A stretch of DNA of 54,074 nucleotides from Micavibrio_C sp964577255 (lineage in GTDB: Bacteria; Pseudomonadota; Alphaproteobacteria; Micavibrionales; Micavibrionaceae), in the NCBI GenBank assembly GCA_964577255.1, contig CAZNYM010000008.1:1-54074 (forward strand). The letters run 5' to 3'. Under the pieces are notes generated by a model. It did not search any database. It was given only the letters and a program-made list of their open reading frames with translations, and was not told the DNA's origin. The translations under genes and the position numbers were made by a program. Positions within the stretch are counted from its first letter, which is position 1. Every line of letters begins with the position of its first letter. Positions 25,662 to 33,458 of the stretch are shown in pieces.

Positions 25662-26696
25662 CTACTGCGGCAGCGCGCCGGCGTAGAGCAGGACGCCCGC
25701 CACAACCACCACCCAGATCAGGGTGAAAGGCAGGAAAACCTTCCACCCCAGGCGCATCAGCTGATCGTAGCGGTAGCGCGGCAGCGTGCCCCGCACCCAG
25801 ATGAAGAAGAACAGCACCGCCGACACCTTGAGCGCGAACCACGCGATCCCCGGCACGAACGACAGCGCCGCGATGTTGAATGGCGGCAGCCAGCCCCCGA
25901 GGAACAGCACCGTGGTCATCGCCGACATCAGCACCATGTTGGCGTATTCGGCCAGGAAGAAGAGCGTGAACAGCACGCCTGAATATTCGACCATGAACCC
26001 GCCCGACAGTTCGGACTCGCCCTCCGGTAGATCGAAGGGCGAACGGTTGGTTTCGGCCAGGATCGACACCAGGAACACCACCAGCATCGGCAGCAACATC
26101 ACCTGCACCCACCAGGGCCGCGCTGCCGTCACGATCTCGCTCAGGTTCAAAGACCCCACGCACAAAAGCACGCAAACGATGATAAGCCCCATCGAGACTT
26201 CATAGGACACCATCTGCGACGCCGAGCGCAGCCCGCCCAGGAACGCATAGCGCGAGTTGGACGCCCACCCGGCCATGATCACGCCGTAAACCCCCATCGA
26301 GGAAATGGCGAACAGGAACAGGATTCCCACGTTGATATCGGCGATCACCCACTGCGCGGACACGGGGATCACCGACCATGCCACAAACGCCATCACCAGC
26401 ATCAGGATCGGCGCCAGGACGAATACGGGCTTGTTGGCCTGCGTCGGAATGATGGTTTCCTTGCCCATCAGCTTGAACAAGTCGGCAAAAGACTGCAGCA
26501 GGCCGAAAGGCCCCACCAGAGCCGGCCCCTGCCGGCGCTGCATCGCGCCCAGCACCTTGCGTTCGGCATAGACGACGAAGGCCACGCTCAGCGCCACCGT
26601 CAGCAGGAAGGCAATGATTTGCAAAACCGACGCCCCGCCCACCGCCGCCCACGGCGGCAGACCCAAAGAGGAAAGAAAGTTTACAACCGTTTCCAT
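25662..26696 (-). CDS. nuoH: NADH-quinone oxidoreductase subunit H
   Basis: Quinone-site membrane subunit, 344 residues with eight or nine helices. Signatures are YAERKVLGAMQRRQGP, the cytosolic loop with NRSPFDLPEGESEL, ALVGPFGLLQSFAD, and FFIWVRGTLPRYRYDQLM. It starts five bases after nuoG. nuoI usually follows at once, but here an unrelated gene lies between. Confidence 0.97.
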   Translation of the reverse strand: METVVNFLSSLGLPPWAAVGGASVLQIIAFLLTVALSVAFVVYAERKVLGAMQRRQGPALVGPFGLLQSFADLFKLMGKETIIPTQANKPVFVLAPILMLVMAFVAWSVIPVSAQWVIADINVGILFLFAISSMGVYGVIMAGWASNSRYAFLGGLRSASQMVSYEVSMGLIIVCVLLCVGSLNLSEIVTAARPWWVQVMLLPMLVVFLVSILAETNRSPFDLPEGESELSGGFMVEYSGVLFTLFFLAEYANMVLMSAMTTVLFLGGWLPPFNIAALSFVPGIAWFALKVSAVLFFFIWVRGTLPRYRYDQLMRLGWKVFLPFTLIWVVVVAGVLLYAGALPQ

Positions 26697-26701
26697 GCTG
26701 T

Positions 26702-28738
26702 CTACTCCGCCGCCTGCGCCATCGCGCCTTCAACAAACGCCCGCGTGCATTCCGCCATGGTCGGGGAGGCGCGGCAGATCACGTTGGTCATGTAAAAATT
26801 CGCAACCGGCAGACGGAAAGCCTCCGTCACCGCCGCGCCCGATTTGCCGAACACGCCCCAGGGCGCAGGCACAACCTCGCCCACCTTTTCCATGTGCGGC
26901 CATTCCTCGATGATCCGGGCGCGCAGCTGATAAAGATCGGCGTAGGACAGAGGCTTGCCGCACAGCGCCGCTAGCTGATGCAGGATGGTCCAGTCTTCCT
27001 GCGCCTGACCGGGCGGATCGATGGCTTTGAGCGCCACCTGCACCCGGCCCTCAGTATTGACGTACAGCCCACCCTTCTCGGTATAGGCCGCCCCGGGCAA
27101 AATGACATCCGCGCGCGCCGCACCGGCGTCGCCGTGGTGTCCCTGATAGACCACGAAGGCCTTGGGGCTGATATACGACACCACTTCGCTGTCCACGCCC
27201 AGCAGATAGATGAAATCCGCCTTGCCGAGATCGAAGCTCTCGCGCGACCAGAATCCGATATCGAGAGCCCCCACCCGCGCCGCCGCGTTGTGCAGCACGT
27301 TGTAGCCGTTCCATTCCGGCCGGATCATGTTGAAATGCTCGGCCAGCTCGCGTACCAGCATCTGAACGGCGAAGCCATCGTCGCGCTGGAAGGCGCCGGT
27401 GCCCACGATCACCATCGGGAACTGCGCCGACGCCAGGGTTTTGGCGAACGGATGATTGTCCTTAAGCAGCGTCTGCAACGCCTGGGCCGTGTTGCCAATA
27501 TGGATGTAGGGATAGGTCAGGTCGGCTGCCTCGCCGATCACTCCCACCTTCACCCGCTTGTTCAGCCAGGTTTTGCGGATGCGGGCGTTCACCAGCGTTG
27601 CCTCGTGGCGCGGATTGGTGCCGACCAGCAGGATGGCATCCGCTTTCTCAATATTAGCGATGCCGGTATTGAAGATATAGCCGGCGCGATAGGTCGGATC
27701 ATAGAACGCGCCGTCGGTGCGGCACTCGAGCCATGCCCCGCCGGTGCCATTCATAAGATCCTTGAGCGCCACCATGGATTCCACATCGCACAGATCGCCC
27801 GCCAGCGCCACGCGCCAGTCCGGACGGGTGTTGGCAAGACGCTCGGCCACCACGCCCAGGGCGTGCGCCCACGACACCGGCTCGAGCCGCCCCTGAGCGT
27901 TGCGAACATAGGGCCGGTCGAGACGCTGGCGCTTGAGCCCGTCGACGGCGTAGCGGGAACGGTCATTGATCCATTCCTCGTTCACATCCTCGTTCAGGCG
28001 CGGCAGAATGCGCATGACCTCGTTTCCGCGCGCGTCGATGCGGATGTTCGATCCCACCGCGTCATGGACGTCGATGCTCTCGGTCTTGCGCAGCTCCCAC
28101 GGGCGCGCGGTGAAGGCGTAGGGCTTACTGGTCAGCGCGCCCACGGGGCACACATCGACCAGATTGCCGGACAGCTCAGAAGACACCATCTTCTCGACGA
28201 ACGTGCCGATCTCGACATCTTCGCCGCGGTTAAGCAGCCCCAGGGCGGGCGTGCCCGCCACCTCCTCGCCGAAGCGCACGCAGCGCGTGCACTGGATGCA
28301 GCGGGTCATGACGGTTTTCACCAGCGGCCCCAGCTCCTTGTCCTTCACCGCCCGCTTGCTTTCGTGATAGCGCGAACGGTCGAAGCCATAGGCCATGGCC
28401 TGGTCCTGCAGATCGCACTCGCCACCCTGATCGCAGATCGGGCAGTCGAGCGGATGGTTGATCAGCAACATTTCCATGACGCCCTTGCGGGCCTTCTTCA
28501 CCATCTCGGAATCCGTCTTCACGGTCATGCCGTCGGCGCAGGCCAGCGCGCACGAAGCCTGCGGCTTGGGCGGGCCGGGCGCAACCTCGACCAGGCACAT
28601 GCGGCAGTTCGCGGGCACGCTCAGGCGGTCATGATAGCAGAAGCGGGGAATCTCGATCCCCATCGTCTCGCAGGCCTGGATGATGGAGGTCCCGGCAGGA
28701 ACTTCAATCTCGGTACCGTCGATGGTCAGCTTGGGCAT
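26702..28738 (-). CDS. nuoG: NADH-quinone oxidoreductase subunit G
   Basis: Large iron-sulfur subunit of the NADH arm, 678 residues, a usual alphaproteobacterial length. The N-terminal 2Fe-2S domain has CYHDRLSVPANCRMC. CPICDQGGECDLQD plus the preceding His form the 4Fe-4S site. TRCIQCTRCVRFG and a later CPVGALT complete the ferredoxin-like part. The C-terminal two thirds is a molybdopterin-oxidoreductase-like domain without cofactor. It is the first nuo gene here; nuoF, normally just upstream, is absent, so the complex I genes are split in at least two loci. Confidence 0.97.
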   Translation of the reverse strand: MPKLTIDGTEIEVPAGTSIIQACETMGIEIPRFCYHDRLSVPANCRMCLVEVAPGPPKPQASCALACADGMTVKTDSEMVKKARKGVMEMLLINHPLDCPICDQGGECDLQDQAMAYGFDRSRYHESKRAVKDKELGPLVKTVMTRCIQCTRCVRFGEEVAGTPALGLLNRGEDVEIGTFVEKMVSSELSGNLVDVCPVGALTSKPYAFTARPWELRKTESIDVHDAVGSNIRIDARGNEVMRILPRLNEDVNEEWINDRSRYAVDGLKRQRLDRPYVRNAQGRLEPVSWAHALGVVAERLANTRPDWRVALAGDLCDVESMVALKDLMNGTGGAWLECRTDGAFYDPTYRAGYIFNTGIANIEKADAILLVGTNPRHEATLVNARIRKTWLNKRVKVGVIGEAADLTYPYIHIGNTAQALQTLLKDNHPFAKTLASAQFPMVIVGTGAFQRDDGFAVQMLVRELAEHFNMIRPEWNGYNVLHNAAARVGALDIGFWSRESFDLGKADFIYLLGVDSEVVSYISPKAFVVYQGHHGDAGAARADVILPGAAYTEKGGLYVNTEGRVQVALKAIDPPGQAQEDWTILHQLAALCGKPLSYADLYQLRARIIEEWPHMEKVGEVVPAPWGVFGKSGAAVTEAFRLPVANFYMTNVICRASPTMAECTRAFVEGAMAQAAE

Positions 28739-28779
28739 GCTCTTAGGACTCGCAAGAGGTTCAGTCAGGACGTGCAGCT

Positions 28780-28808
28780 ACTTTATGTCTTCGTTTTTCC
28801 TTCGACAA
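28780..28808 (-). promoter_or_regulatory. Candidate promoter for the nuoG-nuoI run
   Basis: On the minus strand TTGTCG (28808-28803) and TAAAGT (28785-28780) are 17 bases apart, each matching four of six sigma-70 positions. The site is about 40 bases before the nuoG ATG. It supports transcription starting at nuoG, in keeping with the absence of nuoF upstream. Confidence 0.35.
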
Positions 28809-28872
28809 GGCCTTGTTTATGCTTTCAGACCTGCGTTTTGACGCGCCCGGATCGTCTTCGTTACGAAAATCG

Positions 28873-29355
28873 CTACCTGTTCCTAAGGATACGCGCCCGC
28901 ACCTTCTCGAGCGCCCGGCCCAGCAGAGGAACGTCCGCCAGCGCCGCCGTCAGATCCCAGTAGTCGGTCTGGGACATGACCAACCCTTCGGGCGAGAACA
29001 TCGCCTCGCTGGTGCCATGCAGGACGACCTCCCGCCCCTTGCGGATGAAAACACATTCCCAGCGCAGATAGACCGTGTGCCCGTCCCGCCCCCAGGCATG
29101 ATCGGTCACCCGGATCCGCGCGTCGGGCGCCTTGCCCAGAACCGTGCCCCAGAAGGCCGCCATTTCGTCATGGCCCCGGCTGGTGCCCAGGGGACAGCTG
29201 TGCGCGATGCGGGGATCGGCGACCTTCTCGATGAAGCGCAGGGAGCGCGGGGTCAGGTTTTCGTAGTAGCCGATCAACTCCTCAAGCGGCTTCTGGAAGT
29301 TCATGGCCGGATCGAACAGGCGCGGCTTGCGGATGGTGTTGGCTTGGGAATTCAT
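28873..29355 (-). CDS. NTF2-like (SnoaL-type) domain protein
   Basis: A 160-residue soluble protein resembling the SnoaL/NTF2-like fold. A helix (FQKPLEELIGYYENLTP) is followed by HDEMAAFWGTVLGKAPDARIRVTD and strands ending in EAMFSPEGLVMSQTDYWDL. This is the cone-shaped fold typical of small polyketide cyclases, isomerases and many uncharacterised proteins. No substrate can be assigned. I start at the ATG at 29355 because AAAAGGA lies eight bases upstream; an in-frame ATG three codons earlier overlaps that site. It is divergent from the DMT transporter gene, with 76 bases between. Confidence 0.65.
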   Translation of the reverse strand: MNSQANTIRKPRLFDPAMNFQKPLEELIGYYENLTPRSLRFIEKVADPRIAHSCPLGTSRGHDEMAAFWGTVLGKAPDARIRVTDHAWGRDGHTVYLRWECVFIRKGREVVLHGTSEAMFSPEGLVMSQTDYWDLTAALADVPLLGRALEKVRARILRNR

Positions 29356-29431
29356 GGCGATCATCCTTTTCAGCCATTAAAAAATCATATTGTAATGGTT
29401 TTGTGGCGCAGCGCCCATAAGGAAACCGCGA

Positions 29432-30337
29432 ATGACCGAAACACCCGTCGAAAAACCCCTGAAAATCTTCATCGCCGTGGTGATCAGCGTGGCCCTGTTC
29501 TCAATCATGAACATGTTCGCCAAGCTGGCGATGGAAACGCAGTCGGTGCCCCAGACCATGTTTTTCCGCAATGCCGTCGGGCTTATTCCGGTGCTGGCAC
29601 TGATTTTATGGGTATACCGCGATCCGCGTCTGTTCAAAACATCGCGGCACATGGGCCATTTCGTGCGTAGCATCATCGGTTTCGGCGCCATGATCTGCTT
29701 TTTTACCTCCTTCGCCCTGCTGCCGCTCGCCAACGCCTCCGCCATCCATTTCGCCTCGCCGCTGATCCTGGTCCTCCTGTCAGTGTTCTTCATGAACGAA
29801 CGGGTCGGACCACACCGCTGGGGTGCCGTGATCGTTGGCCTGCTGGCGGTGCTGTTCATGCTCCAACCCGCCGGCGAGGGCAATTTTGCCGGCAGCGTGG
29901 TGGCGCTGGCCGCCGCCTTCATGGGCGCGTTCGTCATGATCGCCATCCGCAAGCTGGGCATGACCGAAAACCCGCTGACCATCGTGTTCTATTTTTCCAT
30001 CTACAGCACCCTGTTCAGCGCCTTGTGGATGATCACGGCGTGGGAACCGGTGACGGGCCTCAGCCTCTTTTACCTGATCTGCACCGGGCTGATCGGCGGC
30101 CTGGCCCAGGTATTCACCACCTACGCCTATGCCCACGCCCCGGCCTCCTTCGTCAGCCCCTTCACCTACCTGGCGCTGATCTTCGCCTGCCTGCTCGACT
30201 GGGCGGTGTGGGGCAAGGTGGCGGACGGGCACATCCTGGCCGGCAGCGTGGTCGTCATAGCAAGCGGCCTCTACATACTTCACAGGGAAGCCCGGAAGCA
30301 TTATACATCCACGACCCAAACCACTCTGGAGCCGTGA
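29432..30337 (+). CDS. DMT superfamily (EamA) transporter
   Basis: A 301-residue inner-membrane protein with ten predicted helices in two EamA repeats of five (about residues 10-145 and 155-290). Typical elements are MFFRNAVGLIPVLALI in the first repeat, HFASPLILVLLSVFFMNERV closing it, and FVSPFTYLALIFACLLDW in the second. EamA proteins export amino acids or other small metabolites or take up S-adenosylmethionine; the substrate cannot be read from sequence. The ATG is preceded by AAGGA nine bases upstream. It ends nine bases before fdxA and is probably co-transcribed with it. Confidence 0.85.
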   Translation: MTETPVEKPLKIFIAVVISVALFSIMNMFAKLAMETQSVPQTMFFRNAVGLIPVLALILWVYRDPRLFKTSRHMGHFVRSIIGFGAMICFFTSFALLPLANASAIHFASPLILVLLSVFFMNERVGPHRWGAVIVGLLAVLFMLQPAGEGNFAGSVVALAAAFMGAFVMIAIRKLGMTENPLTIVFYFSIYSTLFSALWMITAWEPVTGLSLFYLICTGLIGGLAQVFTTYAYAHAPASFVSPFTYLALIFACLLDWAVWGKVADGHILAGSVVVIASGLYILHREARKHYTSTTQTTLEP

Positions 30338-30346
30338 GACCCGTTC

Positions 30347-30685
30347 ATGACCTTTGTCGTTACGGAAATATGCATCAAATGCAAATACACCGACTGCGTC
30401 GAGGTCTGCCCGGTCGACTGCTTCTATGAGGGCGAGAACATGCTGGTCATCAGCCCGGACGAGTGCATCGACTGCGGCGTGTGCGAGCCCGAATGCCCGA
30501 TCGACGCCATCATCCCCGACAGCGACCCCAAGGCCGACGGCTGGGTCGAGATCAACCGGCAGTACGCCGCCCAGTGGCCCAACATCACCCGCCGCAAGGA
30601 TGCCCCGGCCGACGCCGACAAATTTAAAAATATGAAAAATAAATATAGGGACTGGTTCAGCCCTAAGCCCGGCGATGGCGATTAA
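30347..30685 (+). CDS. fdxA: Seven-iron ferredoxin FdxA
   Basis: A 112-residue ferredoxin with one 3Fe-4S and one 4Fe-4S cluster, electron carrier in the cytoplasm. The first cluster uses C-x6-or-7-C...CPVDCFYEG (residues about 9-24). The second is CIDCGVCEPECPIDAI. The C-terminal extension QWPNITRRKDAPADADKF is characteristic of the proteobacterial FdxA type. In alphaproteobacteria fdxA often lies next to carD, as here, but carD has its own strong promoter in the 301-base gap. Confidence 0.95.
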   Translation: MTFVVTEICIKCKYTDCVEVCPVDCFYEGENMLVISPDECIDCGVCEPECPIDAIIPDSDPKADGWVEINRQYAAQWPNITRRKDAPADADKFKNMKNKYRDWFSPKPGDGD

Positions 30686-30780
30686 AGTGTCATATGAATA
30701 TCATCTTATAACATTCTGTTTTTTATTGATTTTAACTTACATATATCATTTTACTTTATGACAAAATATGAATTTTAGGG

Positions 30781-30809
30781 TTGAAATTTCACTCTTTTTT
30801 AACTATAGT
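30781..30809 (+). promoter_or_regulatory. Strong sigma-70-type promoter of carD
   Basis: TTGAAA (30781-30786) and TATAGT (30804-30809) are exactly 17 bases apart, each five of six to consensus. The region just upstream (30686-30780) is strikingly AT-rich and may act as an UP element. The start would leave a 5' untranslated leader of about 170 bases. Confidence 0.75.
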
Positions 30810-30986
30810 CCTTCAACGCACAAGACAGTTACCGAAATCCAGACGTTGCGAACCCCGCTCCCGGTATGGCCGGAACCGGCTCCGGTTGGGGATTTTTCGA
30901 GGAACGAACTGAATAAAGTCCCTGTAAGGTGCTGTTTTTATTGTGTTAATTTGCCCCCTTGCGGGGCCGCAGCAAAGGGTCGGTTC
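30810..30986 (+). promoter_or_regulatory. Long structured leader of carD
   Basis: About 170 untranslated bases. GC-rich self-complementary stretches are seen near 30865-30895 (CCGGAACCGG and neighbours). A CCCC-TTGC-GGGG hairpin at about 30954-30965 ends shortly before the AAAGGG ribosome site at about 30974-30979. The open frame through this leader is not a credible N-terminal extension. A structure beside the ribosome site could modulate translation; no known riboswitch is recognised. Confidence 0.4.
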
Positions 30987-31907
30987 ATGGCGACGAAAGC
31001 AAAAACTTCCGCAAAATCTGTCAAAAAACTTTCCAGGAAATCCACCCCCCTGAAGGCCTCTGCTGCCAAGGCCAAAGCCAAGAAACCCAGCCTGCAGACC
31101 GCCGCCGCGCGCGTCAAAGCCGCCGCGCCCGCCGTCAAGGCCGTCACCAAAAAACTGCCGCTCAAGACGGTTGAAACCCCTGCAGCCAAGCCGCTGTCGA
31201 CCAAAATCGCGCCCTCGCCCGTCACCACCCTGGCGGCGCGCGCCAACGCCCTCAAGCCCGCCGCCCCGGTAGCCGTGCGTCAGGGCGCCCTGGCGACGCA
31301 GAGCGCCGGTTCGGGCCGTCCCAACAGCCCCTTCGCCGCCGCGCGTCCCGCCGGCAACGCGCCCCAGCGCGTGATCGTCACCACCGCGCCCAAAGCGCCG
31401 CTCAACGACAACGGCGCCGTCGATTTCAAGGTCGGAGACTATGTTGTCTACCCCGCCCACGGCGTCGGCCAGGTCGAGGAGATCGAAAGCCAGACCATCG
31501 CCGGCATGGCCGTGAAGCTGTACGCGATTCGCTTTGAAAAGGACCGCATGCTGCTGAAAATTCCCGTGTTCAAGGCCCGCACCGCCGGCCTGCGCAAACT
31601 GTGCTCGAACGACCGCATGAAGGACGCGATGAAGACCCTGCAGGGCCGCGCCCGCATCAAGCGCACCATGTGGAGCCGCCGCGCCCAGGAATACGAAATG
31701 AAGATCAATTCGGGCGATCCCGTCTCCATCGCCGAAGTCCTGCGCGACCTGCGCCGGAGCAACGACGACCAGGAGCAGTCCTACAGCGAACGCCAGATCT
31801 ATCAATCGGCGCTCGAGCGTCTGGCCCGCGAAGTCGCCGCGATCCAGAAGATCACCGAAATCCAGGCCGCCGAGCAGCTGGAAACGATCCTGCGCAAGGT
31901 CGCTTAG
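30987..31907 (+). CDS. carD: CarD-family RNA polymerase-binding regulator with long basic N-terminal tail
   Basis: CarD/CdnL proteins bind the RNA polymerase beta subunit through a Tudor-like domain and stabilise open complexes. The domain begins near residue 146: VDFKVGDYVVYPAHGVGQVEEI. It is followed by the helical C-terminal part (MWSRRAQEYEMKI, DLRRSNDDQEQSYSERQIYQ, LERLAREVAAI). The protein is 306 residues, against about 160-170 for the family, because residues 1-145 form a Lys/Ala/Pro-rich, histone H1-like disordered tail. I start at the ATG at 30987, with AAAGGG eight bases upstream. A clear terminator follows. Confidence 0.92.
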   Translation: MATKAKTSAKSVKKLSRKSTPLKASAAKAKAKKPSLQTAAARVKAAAPAVKAVTKKLPLKTVETPAAKPLSTKIAPSPVTTLAARANALKPAAPVAVRQGALATQSAGSGRPNSPFAAARPAGNAPQRVIVTTAPKAPLNDNGAVDFKVGDYVVYPAHGVGQVEEIESQTIAGMAVKLYAIRFEKDRMLLKIPVFKARTAGLRKLCSNDRMKDAMKTLQGRARIKRTMWSRRAQEYEMKINSGDPVSIAEVLRDLRRSNDDQEQSYSERQIYQSALERLAREVAAIQKITEIQAAEQLETILRKVA

Positions 31908-31929
31908 GCTTTTCATTATCTCGGATTTC

Positions 31930-31965
31930 AAAAACCCGCCCCTGTGGCGGGTTTTTGCTTTTTGT
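31930..31965 (+). terminator. Intrinsic terminator after carD
   Basis: Eleven perfect pairs (AAAAACCCGCC with GGCGGGTTTTT) around a CCTGT loop, followed by GCTTTTTG. It lies 23 bases after the carD stop. Confidence 0.93.
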
Positions 31966-31987
31966 AGAAACCCATGGAGTACGGAAA

Positions 31988-32314
31988 ATGACCGAGGACG
32001 AGCGCCCTTCAGCCAACCAGCTGCGCCGCACTTACAACAACATCAGCATCCAGCCGTACCATGTCGAGTTGATCCTCGACCTGCAGCGCCGCGGCTGGCT
32101 CAATCCGCGCAGCAGAGGACGGGAGGCCCAGGTCGGAAAAGTGGTCAGCCTGTCACCCGAAGAATCGATTCTCGCCCGGGCGATTCTGTCGCTGGGCGTG
32201 TCTTTGAATTCAGGCTTGCCCTTAAGAGCGGCAGAGAGAGCCGCTTCAGCCCTGCAGAAGCTGGATGAAGGACGACAGAATACATGTTCTCATAACAAGG
32301 GTTATGTTCCTTAA
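31988..32314 (+). CDS. Small protein of unknown function downstream of carD
   Basis: A 108-residue soluble protein starting at the ATG at 31988 with GGAG eight bases upstream. The first 85 residues are helix-rich and basic (LRRTYNNISIQPYHVELILDLQRRGW, SPEESILARAILSLGVS), the kind of sequence seen in small DNA- or RNA-binding proteins, but no family is recognised. The last 15 residues (NTCSHNKGYVP) differ in character and come from AT-rich DNA. It has a terminator on each side, so it is either read through from carD or has its own promoter within the carD end. Confidence 0.6.
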   Translation: MTEDERPSANQLRRTYNNISIQPYHVELILDLQRRGWLNPRSRGREAQVGKVVSLSPEESILARAILSLGVSLNSGLPLRAAERAASALQKLDEGRQNTCSHNKGYVP

Positions 32315-32449
32315 TATCAATATATTATAGGTAGATATTAATGTATTACACTAAGAAATGCCCGTACGAGCCCTGAAAAAATATATCTGTCCGCACCGCG
32401 AATCATTGGTGCCTGCCCGAATTTGCAGTAAAATTCTCATGACATTCTG

Positions 32450-32480
32450 TAAGCCTCCCGTCCGGGGGGCTTTATCCCTT
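32450..32480 (+). terminator. Intrinsic terminator before the phosphatase-like gene
   Basis: AAGCCTCCC pairs with GGGGGGCTT (nine pairs, one G-T) around a four-base loop, 32451-32472, followed by a broken T-tract (TTATCCCTTTTAT). It ends the carD-side transcription unit. Confidence 0.75.
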
Positions 32481-32507
32481 TTATGACTTTTACCGGGAAC
32501 ACACCGC

Positions 32508-33341
32508 GTGTTTCATGATTCCGTCTGCACCACCGCTACTGATGCCCGTTTCGCGCTGATGGGCACGCCCCGCCGTGTCTGGGCGATTCCGGCCATTCAC
32601 GGCGACCTTGAACGGCTTATGGGCCTTCACGATTCGCTGCTGCCGGTCCTGTGCCCCGGTGACCGCATCGTCTATCTGGGCAACTACGCCGGGCCGGGAA
32701 GCGATCCGTGTGGCACGATTGACGAAATCCTGACCTTCCGCCGCCTGGTGCTGGCCCTGCCCGGCATGATGGCACACGACATCGTCTATCTGCGTGGCAT
32801 CCAGGAGGAAATCTGGAACAAGCTGCTGCAGATCCAGTTCTGCAATAACCCTTATGATGTGATGATCTGGATGTACGGCCAGGGCGTCGCCCACACGCTG
32901 GCGGCCTACGGCCACGACCCGCAGGACGGCCTGAATGCCGCCCAGGAAGGGGTCATGAGCCTGACGCGCTGGACGGGGCGCCTGCGCCAGACCCTGCGCC
33001 GGTACAAGGGGCACGAGATTTTCGCGACCCAGCAGCGCCGCGCCGGCCTGACCAGCGAAAACATCTCCTGCCCCCTGCTGTTCGTGCATGCCGGGCTCGA
33101 CCCCCGCAAATCGCTGCTCGACCAGGGCGACAATTTCTGGTGGGGCGCGCCGCAGTTTAACGCCATGCGCGACGCCTACGCCCCCTTCCGCAAGGTCATA
33201 CGCGGGTATGATCCGGCCCGTCAGGGGCTGAAAATCGACCGGATTACGGCAACTATAGACGGCGGCTGCGGCTTCGGCGGCCCCTTGGTCTGCGCCGGGT
33301 TCGACCGCCAGGGCGCGGTTTTCGAGCTTCTGGAAGCCTGA
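32508..33341 (+). CDS. Degenerate metallophosphatase-like (PPP fold) protein upstream of rpoH
   Basis: A 277-residue protein with the layout of PPP-type serine/threonine phosphatases but altered metal ligands. AIPAIHGDLERL fits the first motif (GDxHG is usual). GDRIVYLGNYAGPGSD stands where GDYVDRGPDS is normal, so the second-motif Asp is Asn. YLRGIQEE stands where RGNHE is normal, lacking the Asn-His. FVHAGLDP keeps the third His. GYDPA replaces GHT. It probably keeps the fold but not normal catalysis. The start is GTG at 32508 or ATG at 32559; neither has a strong ribosome site. The rpoH gene follows on the same strand, 117 bases on. Confidence 0.7.
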   Translation: MFHDSVCTTATDARFALMGTPRRVWAIPAIHGDLERLMGLHDSLLPVLCPGDRIVYLGNYAGPGSDPCGTIDEILTFRRLVLALPGMMAHDIVYLRGIQEEIWNKLLQIQFCNNPYDVMIWMYGQGVAHTLAAYGHDPQDGLNAAQEGVMSLTRWTGRLRQTLRRYKGHEIFATQQRRAGLTSENISCPLLFVHAGLDPRKSLLDQGDNFWWGAPQFNAMRDAYAPFRKVIRGYDPARQGLKIDRITATIDGGCGFGGPLVCAGFDRQGAVFELLEA

Positions 33342-33352
33342 TCCGCAAAAAC

Positions 33353-33382
33353 CTTGAAATCGGCCTTTGTCCTCCCCCTTTC
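33353..33382 (+). promoter_or_regulatory. Heat-shock (sigma-32-type) promoter candidate for rpoH
   Basis: CTTGAAA (33353-33359) matches the sigma-32 -35 element exactly. CCCCTTTC (33375-33382), 15 bases on, resembles the -10 element CCCCATxT. It lies 76 bases before the rpoH ATG. Autoregulation of rpoH is established in Caulobacter; for this gene it is inference. Confidence 0.5.
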
Positions 33383-33458
33383 GGTCACAATCCGGGGGGT
33401 AAACTAAAACTGTCAACCGCACGTATACAGTTTAACCGCCGTTTGCAGGAGGACGATC

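Noticed and set aside
26978..28963. 661-codon plus-strand frame antisense to nuoG
   Set aside because: Antisense to an intact NuoG with all iron-sulfur motifs; no credible start site or domain.
30768..30986. N-terminal extension of CarD upstream of 30987
   Set aside because: The extension would start before or within the strong promoter at 30781-30809, so the mRNA cannot encode it; its sequence also differs in character from the Lys/Ala tail.
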